The notes under the pieces: generated by a model
Seen by the model: the letters and a program-made list of their open reading frames with translations, nothing else
What the model was told of the DNA's origin: nothing
Database searches by the model: none
Source of the DNA: Neobacillus rhizophilus
Lineage (GTDB): Bacteria > Bacillota > Bacilli > Bacillales > Cytobacillaceae
Length of the DNA: 64,000 bases
Direction of reading: 5' to 3'
NCBI RefSeq assembly: GCF_018343535.1
Contig: NZ_JAGYPF010000004.1
Coordinates: 765,666-829,665 of the forward strand
Made by a program: the position numbers and the translations under genes
Shown: positions 35,951 to 44,541 of the stretch, in pieces
How positions within the stretch are numbered: the first letter of the stretch is position 1
Layout of the letters: each line of letters begins with the position of its first letter

Positions 35951-36652
35951 ATGGGGATACATCCTTACACTATTGGTTATGGTTTGATATTAACCGTAAG
36001 TGTTTACTGCATTGCTGTTTGGGTACATGGAAAGATTCCTTCCTTATTGACAAGCCCAATGATATTAAGCATTTTGATGGTAGGCTCTGTATTAATAGGA
36101 TTTAAATTTCCATATGAAGACTATTATGAGGGTGGAAAACTCATATCTTGGTTTTTAGGTCCAGCTGTCATTTCACTAGCAGTACCTATCAAGAAAAATG
36201 TGGCCGTTTTAATAAAATTTAAGAAAGCAATCTTCTTAGGTACTTTCGTTGGTTCCTTAACCGCAATCTTAAGTAACTTTTGGCTGTTTTACGCTGCAGG
36301 ATTTCCTCCAAGTTTGGTGTACTCGATTGTACCGAAGCACGTTACTACCCCTATAGCGATGGAACTATCTAAGATTATGGGAGGAGACCCCTCCATTACT
36401 GTCGGAATAACCTTTTTCACGGGAATATTTGGATTTCTAACTGTCGGATACTTTTTGGATCGTTTCTCGATTAAAGATCCTATTTCAAGAGGTTTAGTTA
36501 TAGGTGTTTCATATCATGGACTAGGAGCAGTACGTGCCATGGAAGAGGGGGAATTAACCGGTGCAATTGGCAGTATAGCATTTATTATTACCGGAACTAT
36601 TACAAGCTTCATAACTCCAATTCTATTAATATGGTTTAAAACTATTTTATAA
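35951..36652 (+). CDS. lrgB: LrgB family membrane protein
   Basis: The 233-residue integral membrane protein has the LrgB pattern: SPMILSILMVGSVLIGF, the conserved AVPIKKN, VPKHVTTPIAMELSK, and SYHGLGAVRAMEEGELTGAI. It forms the partner of LrgA, and the genes are only 9 bases apart. Related pairs transport pyruvate or affect autolysis; the actual role is not shown by sequence. It is the last gene before a broken ferredoxin. Confidence 0.9.
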   Translation: MGIHPYTIGYGLILTVSVYCIAVWVHGKIPSLLTSPMILSILMVGSVLIGFKFPYEDYYEGGKLISWFLGPAVISLAVPIKKNVAVLIKFKKAIFLGTFVGSLTAILSNFWLFYAAGFPPSLVYSIVPKHVTTPIAMELSKIMGGDPSITVGITFFTGIFGFLTVGYFLDRFSIKDPISRGLVIGVSYHGLGAVRAMEEGELTGAIGSIAFIITGTITSFITPILLIWFKTIL

Positions 36653-36868
36653 TTGCCCAAATACTACTCGAAAGATCGAACTGAAACAACTAGAGAGTGC
36701 TTACTACACATCAAGGTATTTTTACGACCAAAACTATCCGAAAACTCTAAATTTATAAAAAACGGCGACTCTAAATTAACAAGCTCATATGTTTATTTTC
36801 ATTGGAAGTTAAGAGCAAGAAAGAATGCTTGGTGAAGAAGGCATTTTCTTGAAAGGAGGTGATTCTTC

Positions 36869-37055
36869 ATGAAGGTCACTATTGATCAAAACGTATGTTT
36901 AGGAAAAGAAATGTGTTTAGAAATCGCACCAGAAGTTTTTAAAATCGGAAAGGAAGGTAAGTCGAGTGTTTACCAATCAGATCCCTAGTTATTAGAGCTA
37001 ATTTGTAAAGTTGAAGAGAATTGTCCTGCAGGTGCCATATTGGATGAGAAGTTGA
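36869..37055 (+). pseudogene. Second [3Fe-4S] ferredoxin, interrupted by TAG
   Basis: GAAAGGAGGTGATT precedes an ATG that opens MKVTIDQNVCLGKEMCLEIA, the same layout as the ferredoxin at 33673 (Cys 10 and 16). Codon 40 is TAG (36986-36988). The frame continues behind it with VEENCPAGAI, carrying the third cysteine. The strong ribosome site and otherwise preserved cysteines point to a recent loss. A P450 that used it may have been deleted from this spot. Confidence 0.85.
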
Positions 37056-37135
37056 CTAAATTTAACTTAGTTTTTCATCTTTTGCTAGATTTGTTATCAA
37101 TGTAATTTTAATTATAAACTTTGGAGGGAAAATTC

Positions 37136-38830
37136 ATGAATGGAGCTGAGCTGCTTGTTGCGGCTCTCTATAAAAAGGGAGTACGACAGGTCTTTTCACT
37201 TAATGGTGGACACATTAGTTTGGTATACAAGGCGTTGATTGACTATGGAATCCGTATTGTTGATGTACGGCATGAGGAAGCTGCCGCTCATATGGCGTAT
37301 GCATGGGCTCGTCTTACGGGACAACCTGCTGTTGTATTAGCAACGGCTGGCCCTGGAGTAACAAATACAACAACCGGTGTTGCTACAGCTTTTCAGGCTG
37401 CCACACCTATGGTGGTAATTGGAGCACATGCACCTATTCCTCAAATGGGAATGGGCGCGATGCAGGAAATTGATCAAGCGGGTATTATGAAGCCAATTAC
37501 AAAATTTGCGGAACTCATTTTTGAAACAAAGAAAATCCCTATGTGGGTTAATAGAGCGTTTCAAACAACGAGTAGTGGAAAGCCAGGACCTGTTTTCTTA
37601 GATATACCGACAAGTGTATTTAAAGCCGAGGCAGATCCAAAGTGGTTGGAACAGGTAAGTGACACATTAGTCGTGGACCCACCAGCTCCTGATCTGTCTG
37701 CTGTCCAAAAAGTGACATCTATTCTGAGGAATGCAGAGAGACCATTAATTATTGCCGGAGGTGGTACATTCTTTTCTGGTGCTCACGAAGCATTGATCGA
37801 TTTTGCAGAGCGCCATGGAGTACCTGTTTTGACGACATCTCTGAACAAAGGTGTGTTTCCAGATACACATCCATTGCATGTAGGAGCAGCACGTTCGCTC
37901 GCAATGGCAACTGCGGATGTAGTTATTATTCTCGGTGCACGACTTAACTTTATTTTAGGCTATGGTTATGAGCCGCGGTTCTCAAAAGATTCTATATTCG
38001 TTCAGGTAGATACGGATCCAACTGAAATCGCCCGAACTCGTCCTATTGATGTACCTGTGATTAGTGACGTTCGAAAATTTCTCTTGGAACTAGATATGGC
38101 ATTACAAGATCATCCTAATGTATCTAAACAGTTTACTTCATGGGTACAGAAATTGCAAAAGAAGGATCGCGATAACAGGGATCGATTAGATCGACAAGCA
38201 GCCGAGTTGACATCTTCGCCGATCCATCCGCTTCGACTTTGTTACGAAGTAAATAAGTATTTGACGAAAGATACAACCTTAGTTGCTGATGGCGGAGATA
38301 TCCTTTCCTATGGCAGGCTTGCGTTTGGTCGTGACTTGCCAGGACATTACGTAGATCCTGGAGCATTAGGCACAATTGGTATTGGCATTTCTGCAGCTAT
38401 AGCTGCCAAAATTGCCCGTCCAGAATCACCAGTAATATTGGTAGTTGGAGATGGCTCATTAGGATTTACCTTATCCGAATTAGACACTGCAGTGAGACAC
38501 CAAATTCCAATCGTAATCGTTGTTAGTAACAATGGAGGCTGGAATATTGAAAGAAAGGCAATGGAATTAGACTTTGGTCCAGAATACACAGTTGGAACTA
38601 CTTTAAATCGTACGCGCTACGACTTAATTATGGAAGCATTCGGGGGACATGGAGAATGGGTGACAGAGCTGTCGCAGTTACCAGATGCTCTGCAAAGATC
38701 TATCGAAGCCGGTGTTCCAGCGCTGGTTAATGTAGAAACGGATGCAAATGTCGTTTCTCCCGACTTGGCAAGGGGGCTTGCCCAAGTTCCAGAGGATCAA
38801 CCTATTAACTATAAAAGTGTAACTGAATAA
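37136..38830 (+). CDS. TPP-dependent enzyme, 2-hydroxyacyl-CoA lyase/oxalyl-CoA decarboxylase-like
   Basis: The 564-residue protein has the three-domain build of acetolactate synthase relatives: DVRHEEAAAHMAYAWARLTG with the catalytic glutamate near 47, the middle FAD-like domain, and the TPP/Mg site GDGSLGFTLSELDTA...SNNGGWNIER near 437-470. Next to an acyl-CoA ligase it looks more like a 2-hydroxyacyl-CoA lyase or oxalyl-CoA decarboxylase than a biosynthetic ILV enzyme. This is inference from context; the specificity residues are not known to me. The TTG at 37121 lies in the ribosome site, so the start is the ATG at 37136. Confidence 0.82.
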   Translation: MNGAELLVAALYKKGVRQVFSLNGGHISLVYKALIDYGIRIVDVRHEEAAAHMAYAWARLTGQPAVVLATAGPGVTNTTTGVATAFQAATPMVVIGAHAPIPQMGMGAMQEIDQAGIMKPITKFAELIFETKKIPMWVNRAFQTTSSGKPGPVFLDIPTSVFKAEADPKWLEQVSDTLVVDPPAPDLSAVQKVTSILRNAERPLIIAGGGTFFSGAHEALIDFAERHGVPVLTTSLNKGVFPDTHPLHVGAARSLAMATADVVIILGARLNFILGYGYEPRFSKDSIFVQVDTDPTEIARTRPIDVPVISDVRKFLLELDMALQDHPNVSKQFTSWVQKLQKKDRDNRDRLDRQAAELTSSPIHPLRLCYEVNKYLTKDTTLVADGGDILSYGRLAFGRDLPGHYVDPGALGTIGIGISAAIAAKIARPESPVILVVGDGSLGFTLSELDTAVRHQIPIVIVVSNNGGWNIERKAMELDFGPEYTVGTTLNRTRYDLIMEAFGGHGEWVTELSQLPDALQRSIEAGVPALVNVETDANVVSPDLARGLAQVPEDQPINYKSVTE

Positions 38831-38849
38831 CCTTATCGAAGGGAATGAT

Positions 38850-40145
38850 ATGCGATTGAAATCAGGTAACCAACCACCAAAAACCAGATGGTACCGTATA
38901 GGATTGTTCTTGTTCCTAGTATATTTATTTGCTTTTATAGATCGGTCGAATATCGGAATGGCTGCACCAAGCATGACTAGTGAATTGGGTCTTACATCAA
39001 AAGAAATGGGCTTATTGTTGTCGGCGTTCTTTTGGGGTTATATTTTAACGCAAATGCCAGGAGGATGGATCGCCCAACGATTTAGTGCAAAGTGGGTTAT
39101 TATTACTGCGTCGACGTTCTTTGGGATTTTCAGCTGCTTGACTGGATTCATGCAGTCAAATGAGAGTCTAGTAGCTGTTCGGTTTTTGTTGGGATTGGCA
39201 GAAGGTGCTATGTGGCCCTCATTCATGGTTTTGACAATTAAATGGTTTCCAGTAAATGAACGTGCACAAATCTCAGGATTATTCCTTTTAGCCATTCCTT
39301 TATCCAGTGTTATTTTGTCTCCATTGGCAGGTTGGATGATTGATACATGGGATTGGAAAATGATGTTTTTCCTACAAGCCCTGCCCCCAATACTCTTAGC
39401 GGTATTTGCAATCTTCCTATTAGCTGACGACCCCATGGAGGATAAAAGGCTTTCTGAGAAAGAACGAGAGTTCATTCTTAACAATAGGGGTATTCAAATA
39501 AATGATGGTCCTACTCAAAAACAACCCTTTATAAAATCCATACTGTCATCCCGTCTGTGGGTCCTCGGTTTAATTTACCTATTTTGGTTGACAGGATTAT
39601 ACGCATATGGGTTGTGGCTGCCTACAGTGGTAAAGTCAATAAACGGCGGCACGCTAACAACCGTAGGAATGTTAAGTGCCATCCCACCACTACTGGGTGC
39701 TATTGCGATGTTTTTGAATTCACGACTTTCTGATAGGAATATGACTCGTGGAAAATATGTAATTCGGCCACTTACACTAGGTGGAACAGCGCTTTTAGTG
39801 AGTCATTTTATCCATGATCCGGTTTTGAGTTACCTCTTGCTTTGCATAAGTGCGATTGGGATTTATACACCATTTGGGGCGTGGTGGGCTTGGTGTTTGG
39901 ATAATATCCCCCCAGAACACACGGGTTCGCATAATGGTTTCATAAATTTATTTGGCAATTTTGGTGGGGTCATTGGTCCACCAATTGTAGCCTTAGCTAG
40001 TGACGGTTCAAATGTTGGTTCTGGGTTTTATATACTAGGTTTTGGAATGCTTCTTGCTGCCCTATTATCCGTATTATTAAGTTTTTCAACAAATAGAGAT
40101 AGTAAAAGTTTGGAACAAAGTTATATGAAACCGCCTTCATTGTAG
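38850..40145 (+). CDS. MFS transporter, anion:cation symporter (ACS) type
   Basis: The 431-residue carrier has 12 predicted helices. It starts with FLVYLFAFIDRSNIGMAAPS, has GYILTQMPGGWIAQRFSAKW with the family motif and RFLLGLAEGAMWPSFMVLT, and the helix 11 region ENIPPEHTGSHNGFINLFGN-like. ACS carriers import organic acids such as hexuronates, tartrate or phthalate. Between a TPP lyase and an acyl-CoA ligase it probably imports the acid that the ligase activates. GAAGGGAATG precedes the ATG, 19 bases behind the lyase stop. Confidence 0.92.
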   Translation: MRLKSGNQPPKTRWYRIGLFLFLVYLFAFIDRSNIGMAAPSMTSELGLTSKEMGLLLSAFFWGYILTQMPGGWIAQRFSAKWVIITASTFFGIFSCLTGFMQSNESLVAVRFLLGLAEGAMWPSFMVLTIKWFPVNERAQISGLFLLAIPLSSVILSPLAGWMIDTWDWKMMFFLQALPPILLAVFAIFLLADDPMEDKRLSEKEREFILNNRGIQINDGPTQKQPFIKSILSSRLWVLGLIYLFWLTGLYAYGLWLPTVVKSINGGTLTTVGMLSAIPPLLGAIAMFLNSRLSDRNMTRGKYVIRPLTLGGTALLVSHFIHDPVLSYLLLCISAIGIYTPFGAWWAWCLDNIPPEHTGSHNGFINLFGNFGGVIGPPIVALASDGSNVGSGFYILGFGMLLAALLSVLLSFSTNRDSKSLEQSYMKPPSL

Positions 40146-40190
40146 TTAACCTCTTAGTGAATTTTTAATTCTAAATTATCAATAATGGGT

Positions 40191-40227
40191 GGACCCGAAA
40201 ACCTTGAAGATATAAGATTTCGGGTCT
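40191..40227 (+). terminator. Hairpin between carrier and ligase genes
   Basis: GGACCCGAAA and TTTCGGGTCT pair around a 16-17 base loop; the T-run is weak, so partial read-through into the ligase gene is likely. Confidence 0.55.
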
Positions 40228-40259
40228 CTAATAGAGTATAAATGTGAGGGGGGTTCATA

Positions 40260-41807
40260 ATGGAATTCACACTTGGAAAATTACTATCTATTACTGCTGC
40301 AAAATACTCTAACAAAACGGCAATAATTTTTGGTGAGACGAGATATACCTATGCTGAAGTAGAAGAAAGAGCTAATCGATTAGCTAATGCCTTGATGAAT
40401 ATGGGACTGAAAAAAGGGGATCGTTGTGCAGTTTTGTTTTACAATCGTGCAGAATGGCTTGAGGTACACCATGGTTTGGCCAAGGCAGGTATTATTGTGG
40501 TTCCGGTAAATTTTCGTTTTACTGCCACGGAGGTTAAGTATGTAATTAATAACTCTAGAGCTAAGGCGATTATATACGAAGAATCCTTTTCTGAAATAGT
40601 CGAAGAGATTAAAGAAGATACACCTAGTCTTGCACATTATGTAGGTTTAGGTGAAGAGGGTAAAGGCATTAATTATGATGAGTGTTTAAGATCCTCATCA
40701 TCAGATAATCCCGAGGTGGATGTTAGAGAAAACGATCCTCTTTTAATAGGATATACTTCCGGTACGACGGGATTTCCAAAGGGAGCAGTGATTACTCATC
40801 GGAAACTGGTAACAAATCATCTCGTGTTCTCCAAGGAATTTGGGGGAATTAATTGTACAGATAAAATGCTGTTAATAATGCCAATGTTCCATGGGAATTC
40901 CACTTGGTTCGTACAAATGGTGGCTTTGAATGGTGGAACAAGTGTCGTCTTTCCTTCTACTGGCTTTAATCCAGAAGAGTTATTACGTATTATTGAAACA
41001 GAGAAAATTACTTTTACTTCGTTGGTTCCGACTATGCTTACTATGATATTGAATTTACCTGAAAAAATTAAAAATAAGTATGATGTGTCATCTCTTCGGA
41101 TGCTTTTGAGTAGTTCAGCTCCAATTATGTCAAAAACTAAAGAAGATACCCTTAAATTTTTTGAAGGGATAGATTTATATGAATTTTACGGTGCTACTGA
41201 AGCAGGTATCGTAACCTTATTGCGACCTGTGGATCAGTCGAGAAAAGCTCGTTCAGTCGGTCAAGTCGTAGTGGGTCAGGAAGTGCGTCTTCTGGATGAA
41301 AGTGGAAATGAAGTTCCCGTAGGTGAGATTGGAGAGATTTATGTTAAAGGCATCTGCGTAGTATTAGATGAGTATTGGGAGAACCCTGAAGCGACGAGCG
41401 AAGCACACCGAGAAGATTGGTTATCAATAGGGGATATGGCCAGAATGGATAAGGAAGGTTATATTTACCTGGGAGACAGAAAAAAAGACCTTATCATCAG
41501 CGGAGGGGAAAATGTCTATCCTACAGAAGTGGAGAACGTAATTGCAAGTCATCCAAAAGTGTACGAAGTAGCAGTCATTGGGTTATTTGATGAACTATGG
41601 GGCGAAAAAGTGCATGCAGTGGTTGAGTTGAAATCGGGAGAAGTAGTCGAAGAGCAAGAAATTATTGATTATTGTCGTGATAAATTGGCTGGCTATAAAA
41701 TACCTAAGTCGGTAGACTTTGTCGAAAAGCTGCCAAAAAATCCGACAGGGAAAATTGTTCGCCGTACTATAAAAGAACAGTATTCCGAGAGGACCGTAAA
41801 CTGTTGA
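40260..41807 (+). CDS. AMP-forming acyl-CoA ligase
   Basis: The 515-residue adenylate-forming enzyme has the P-loop-like YTSGTTGFPKGAVITH near residue 165, YEFYGATEAG, the hinge LGDRKKDLIISGGENVYPTE, and the C-terminal lysine in NPTGKIVRRT. It activates a carboxylic acid to its CoA ester. Its place behind the TPP lyase and the MFS carrier suggests that it feeds a hydroxy or branched acid into the lyase. GAGGGGGGTT precedes the ATG. A terminator follows at 41897. Confidence 0.94.
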   Translation: MEFTLGKLLSITAAKYSNKTAIIFGETRYTYAEVEERANRLANALMNMGLKKGDRCAVLFYNRAEWLEVHHGLAKAGIIVVPVNFRFTATEVKYVINNSRAKAIIYEESFSEIVEEIKEDTPSLAHYVGLGEEGKGINYDECLRSSSSDNPEVDVRENDPLLIGYTSGTTGFPKGAVITHRKLVTNHLVFSKEFGGINCTDKMLLIMPMFHGNSTWFVQMVALNGGTSVVFPSTGFNPEELLRIIETEKITFTSLVPTMLTMILNLPEKIKNKYDVSSLRMLLSSSAPIMSKTKEDTLKFFEGIDLYEFYGATEAGIVTLLRPVDQSRKARSVGQVVVGQEVRLLDESGNEVPVGEIGEIYVKGICVVLDEYWENPEATSEAHREDWLSIGDMARMDKEGYIYLGDRKKDLIISGGENVYPTEVENVIASHPKVYEVAVIGLFDELWGEKVHAVVELKSGEVVEEQEIIDYCRDKLAGYKIPKSVDFVEKLPKNPTGKIVRRTIKEQYSERTVNC

Positions 41808-41896
41808 AACCTCCTAGATATTTACGTTGGTACACTAATGTTGTATAAGTTCAGGCTTTTTATCGAGAACATTACGGTACATTATTTTGCTAAGAA

Positions 41897-41925
41897 GAAG
41901 AGTGGCGGTCGCGCCACTCTTTTTG
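41897..41925 (+). terminator. Terminator of the ligase gene
   Basis: AAGAGTGGCG and CGCCACTCTT form a 10-bp stem with a 4-base loop, followed by a T-run. Confidence 0.85.
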
Positions 41926-41941
41926 AAGTTTTTCTAATTTT

Positions 41942-42010
41942 TTATTTTACGGGACCTCTAGTAATTTCAGTAAGCTTAGAATTGATGGCAAAAATTTTTG
42001 CGTTGACATT
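41942..42010 (-). pseudogene. 3' end fragment of a ydhR-like monooxygenase gene
   Basis: Twenty-odd codons (NAKIFAINSKLTEITRGPVK) copy the end of the gene at 44224, with a few changes. The fragment is cut off at about 42010, where an SDR sequence on the other strand begins. Confidence 0.75.
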
Positions 42011-42012
42011 TG

Positions 42013-42593
42013 TGTAACAGGTGCCGCACAAGGTATCGGTTATGCAATTGCAAAATCATTCATCAATAATGGTGACTTTGTTGCGATTTTGGATTTAAAT
42101 TTGGAAGCTGCTGAAAACGCTGCAGCTAAATTAGGAAATGCAAAGGGTTATAAGGTCGACGTTGCGAATGAAGAAATGGTAAAAAGTGTGGTCGATCAAA
42201 TCATGGCTGAGCGCGGAACAATTGGAATCATTAACATTTCTTCCGCTAAATGGCAGACTTCCAGACGCTTATAAATCAGCCTATGTAGCGGCTAAATTTG
42301 GTGTCGTTGGATTCACCCAAACAGCAGCTCTTGAAACCGCTCAAGACGGCATCACGGTAAATGCAATTATGCCTGGACCTGTACGAACAGAATTAATTGA
42401 AAAACAATTACCTAAATTAGCAGCAGAAAATGGAACCACTGTAGAGGAAGCCCTAAACCATCATATCTTAGGAAAACAATGGATGAAACGCCTGCTAGAA
42501 CCATCAGATATTGGAGCAACCGCTGTTTTTCTAGCCTCAGCCGGTGACGCAGCCATTACAGGTGAGGGCATTGGTGTAACAGGCGGTATGTGA
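42013..42593 (+). pseudogene. 3-hydroxybutyrate dehydrogenase-like SDR gene with internal deletion
   Basis: The first part reads TGAAQGIGYAIAKSFINNGD and the later part NGRLPDAYKSAYVAAKFGVV, with the YxxxK active site, and the end is GEGIGVTGGM. Between them about 50 residues, including the NNAG and most of the catalytic serine region, are lost, and the frame shifts near 42240. The start codon is also missing at the junction with the ydhR-like fragment. The TGA stop lies in the first bases of a palindromic repeat (42591). Confidence 0.85.
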
Positions 42594-42755
42594 TGCGTGG
42601 GGACGGTTCTCGTGCATCAGTGATTGGGAGAATGTGGATGAATTTCACTCCCGGAAATAGACGATTGTTTTGCATGTGCCCCCGCAAAAGGTAAGGGCAA
42701 AATCAAAAAAAGACTAAAATCCAACTATCTCAAATTGGTAGTTGCTTTTAGTCTT
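42591..42755. repeat. Dispersed palindromic repeat, long form
   Basis: TGATGCGTGGGGACGG begins the element at 42591, with the inverted partner GTGCATCA ending at 42619. The hairpin GACTAAAATCCAACTA...TAGTTGCTTTTAGTC follows at 42712-42753. The first three bases are the stop codon of the SDR remnant. Confidence 0.7.
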
Positions 42756-42942
42756 ATTGTTGGATATATAACAAGCAATACAAAAGGTAAGATGGGGCCG
42801 CTATGGTAATTTTTTTCTGGTGAGGGTAAGAAGGAAATTATTTCATTAGTAACGAAAATAATAATTTAGCGTTTTTAAAGTTTAGATAGAGAGAAATGGA
42901 GTCAGATTATGATTAGTTCAGAGAAAAGAAAGTAGTAGAGCG

Positions 42943-43341
42943 GTGGTTTTTGAACTTTTTACAAAAGGAGATTTAAGCGTTATATATGAAGTAACCTCAG
43001 AAGATTTTATTTATCATGGGTCTAGTGGTGATTCTACTCGTCAGAAGCTAAAGGACTTTATGGGGTGGTACCGCACCTGTTTTCAAGACGATCAATGGGA
43101 AATAAACGATTTAATTGAACAAGATAATAAGCTGGTTGTAAGATATACAGGTTTCAGCACATATAAAGGAGGCTGGTTTAATATCCCTTCTACAAATCAA
43201 AGGGTTAAGGAAACTGGCATAATGATCTATTATTTTGAGGGAAAAAAGGTTAAAGAGCTTTGGTGCGAGTTGTCAGATGCAAATGTGCTGTATCAATTAG
43301 ATGCACTTCCAAAGGGAACTCATGAAACTTTCCAAAACTAG
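42943..43341 (+). CDS. NTF2/SnoaL-like protein, 5' end possibly frameshifted
   Basis: The 132-codon frame gives an NTF2-like fold: FELFTKGDLSVIYEVTSEDF, then FMGWYRTCFQDDQWEINDLI, and ETGIMIYYFEGKKVKELWCE. It is most like the SnoaL/ester cyclase group of unknown substrates. The expected N-terminus (KKVVERWF) lies in another frame just upstream, starting from the ATG at 42909. One missing T in the run at 42946-42950 and a further base before it would restore a full gene. Either it is decaying or there are two homopolymer errors. GTG 42943 without a ribosome site is a poor start. Confidence 0.65.
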   Translation: MVFELFTKGDLSVIYEVTSEDFIYHGSSGDSTRQKLKDFMGWYRTCFQDDQWEINDLIEQDNKLVVRYTGFSTYKGGWFNIPSTNQRVKETGIMIYYFEGKKVKELWCELSDANVLYQLDALPKGTHETFQN

Positions 43342-43432
43342 AAGCAAAATGGAACATAGCTAAGAAGCTAACGGAATAGGGAGAATTAAGAAAACAATTT
43401 GATTACTTATCTATTAAATGGAGGAGAAGTAT

Positions 43433-44125
43433 ATGAAAACAATCGGTTTAATAGGCGGAATGAGTTGGGAATCTTCCATAGAATATTACCGAATAATTAA
43501 TGAGGAAGTTAAGCGCCAATTGGGAGGATTACATTCGGCAAAGTGCATTTTATACAACGTTGATTTTGAAGAAATTGAACGATACCAGGCTAGTGGAGAG
43601 TGGGAATCTGCGGGGCTCGCCTTGGCTGAAGCAGCTTTGTCCTTGGAAAAAGCAGGAGCAGATTTCATTGTGATTTGCACCAACACTATGCACAAGGTCA
43701 TCAACTATATTTACGAAAAAATAACTATACCGATCCTCCATATAGCAGATGCAACCGTAAAACAAATACAGAATATGAACCTAAATAGAATTGGGTTACT
43801 TGGCACGAAATATACTATGGTAGAAGACTTCTACAAATCTAGAATTGAGGCAAATGGGATAAATGTATTGATCCCCGATAAAGATGAGATCGAGCGAATC
43901 AATAGTGTGATTTATGAGGAATTATGTGTAGGTACGATCAAGCAAACCTCGAAAGAATATTATAAAAAAGTGATCAATAATTTAGTGGACAGGGGAGCCG
44001 AAGGGATTTTATTAGGATGTACGGAAATTGGATTACTGGTGAAACGAGAGGATTCTGTAGTTCCACTGTTCGATACAACAGTCATCCATGCTATTGAATC
44101 AGTAAATAAAGCGTTAGAATTATGA
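43433..44125 (+). CDS. Aspartate/glutamate racemase family protein
   Basis: The 230-residue protein starts MKTIGLIGGMSWESSIEYYR and has the two catalytic cysteines C82 (VICTNTMHK) and C196 (LLGCTEIGLL). This is the aspartate racemase branch of the family, which makes D-amino acids without a cofactor. The ATG at 43418 is part of the ribosome site (ATGGAGGAG), so the start is at 43433. A palindromic repeat follows its stop directly. Confidence 0.93.
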   Translation: MKTIGLIGGMSWESSIEYYRIINEEVKRQLGGLHSAKCILYNVDFEEIERYQASGEWESAGLALAEAALSLEKAGADFIVICTNTMHKVINYIYEKITIPILHIADATVKQIQNMNLNRIGLLGTKYTMVEDFYKSRIEANGINVLIPDKDEIERINSVIYEELCVGTIKQTSKEYYKKVINNLVDRGAEGILLGCTEIGLLVKREDSVVPLFDTTVIHAIESVNKALEL

Positions 44126-44132
44126 AAAATCC

Positions 44133-44213
44133 ACAAGGATGGTTCTCGTGCAGCATTTCTTATGGCAAAAGTGATGCACGAGAACCGTCCCCGTGCATCT
44201 TCCCGTGCATCTT
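44133..44213. repeat. Dispersed palindromic repeat, double-ended
   Basis: GGATGGTTCTCGTGC at the left pairs with GCACGAGAACCGTCCCC at the right, the latter followed by two copies of CGTGCATCTT. It fills the space between the racemase gene and the end of the convergent ydhR-like gene, where it may act as terminator. Confidence 0.8.
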
Positions 44214-44223
44214 ATTTCTTCAT

Positions 44224-44529
44224 TTATTTTACTGGACCATTAGTAATTTCAGTAAGCTTAGAATTGATGGCAAAGATTTTCGCGTTAACTTTAGTTATTC
44301 CAAAGTCGGCTAATCGTTTAGAATGCATATCTAAATACTGTTCAGCTGTTTCTTTTGTTTCGAAAATATAAATTCCACCTGCTTCATTCGTTTCAGGGCT
44401 TTCTGTCCAGATTTTCCACACGAAGCCAGGTTCTTCATTAATACTTTTCGCCAAATCAGAAAACGCCTCCGCCATTTCATTTCCGAATGGTCCATTCATG
44501 TTGAAATCCACTTGTAATACGTAAGCCAT
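44224..44529 (-). CDS. ydhR: Putative monooxygenase, YdhR-like
   Basis: The 101-residue protein has the dimeric alpha/beta barrel of YdhR proteins: VLQVDFNMNGPFGNEMAEAF, then GFVWKIWTESPETNEAGGIY and an FETKETAEQYLDMH segment. The E. coli protein has no firmly known substrate. GGGTGATT lies before the ATG. It shares an operon with the DsbA-like gene upstream on the minus strand. A copy of its 3' end lies at 41942. Confidence 0.9.
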   Translation of the reverse strand: MAYVLQVDFNMNGPFGNEMAEAFSDLAKSINEEPGFVWKIWTESPETNEAGGIYIFETKETAEQYLDMHSKRLADFGITKVNAKIFAINSKLTEITNGPVK

Positions 44530-44541
44530 TTTTAATCACCC

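Noticed and set aside
36653..36835. 60-codon frame directly behind lrgB
   Set aside because: It starts at the base after the lrgB stop without a ribosome site and has no protein-like pattern.
44162..44371. Open frames containing HENRPRAS (also at 62922)
   Set aside because: These are translations of the palindromic repeat and not genes.
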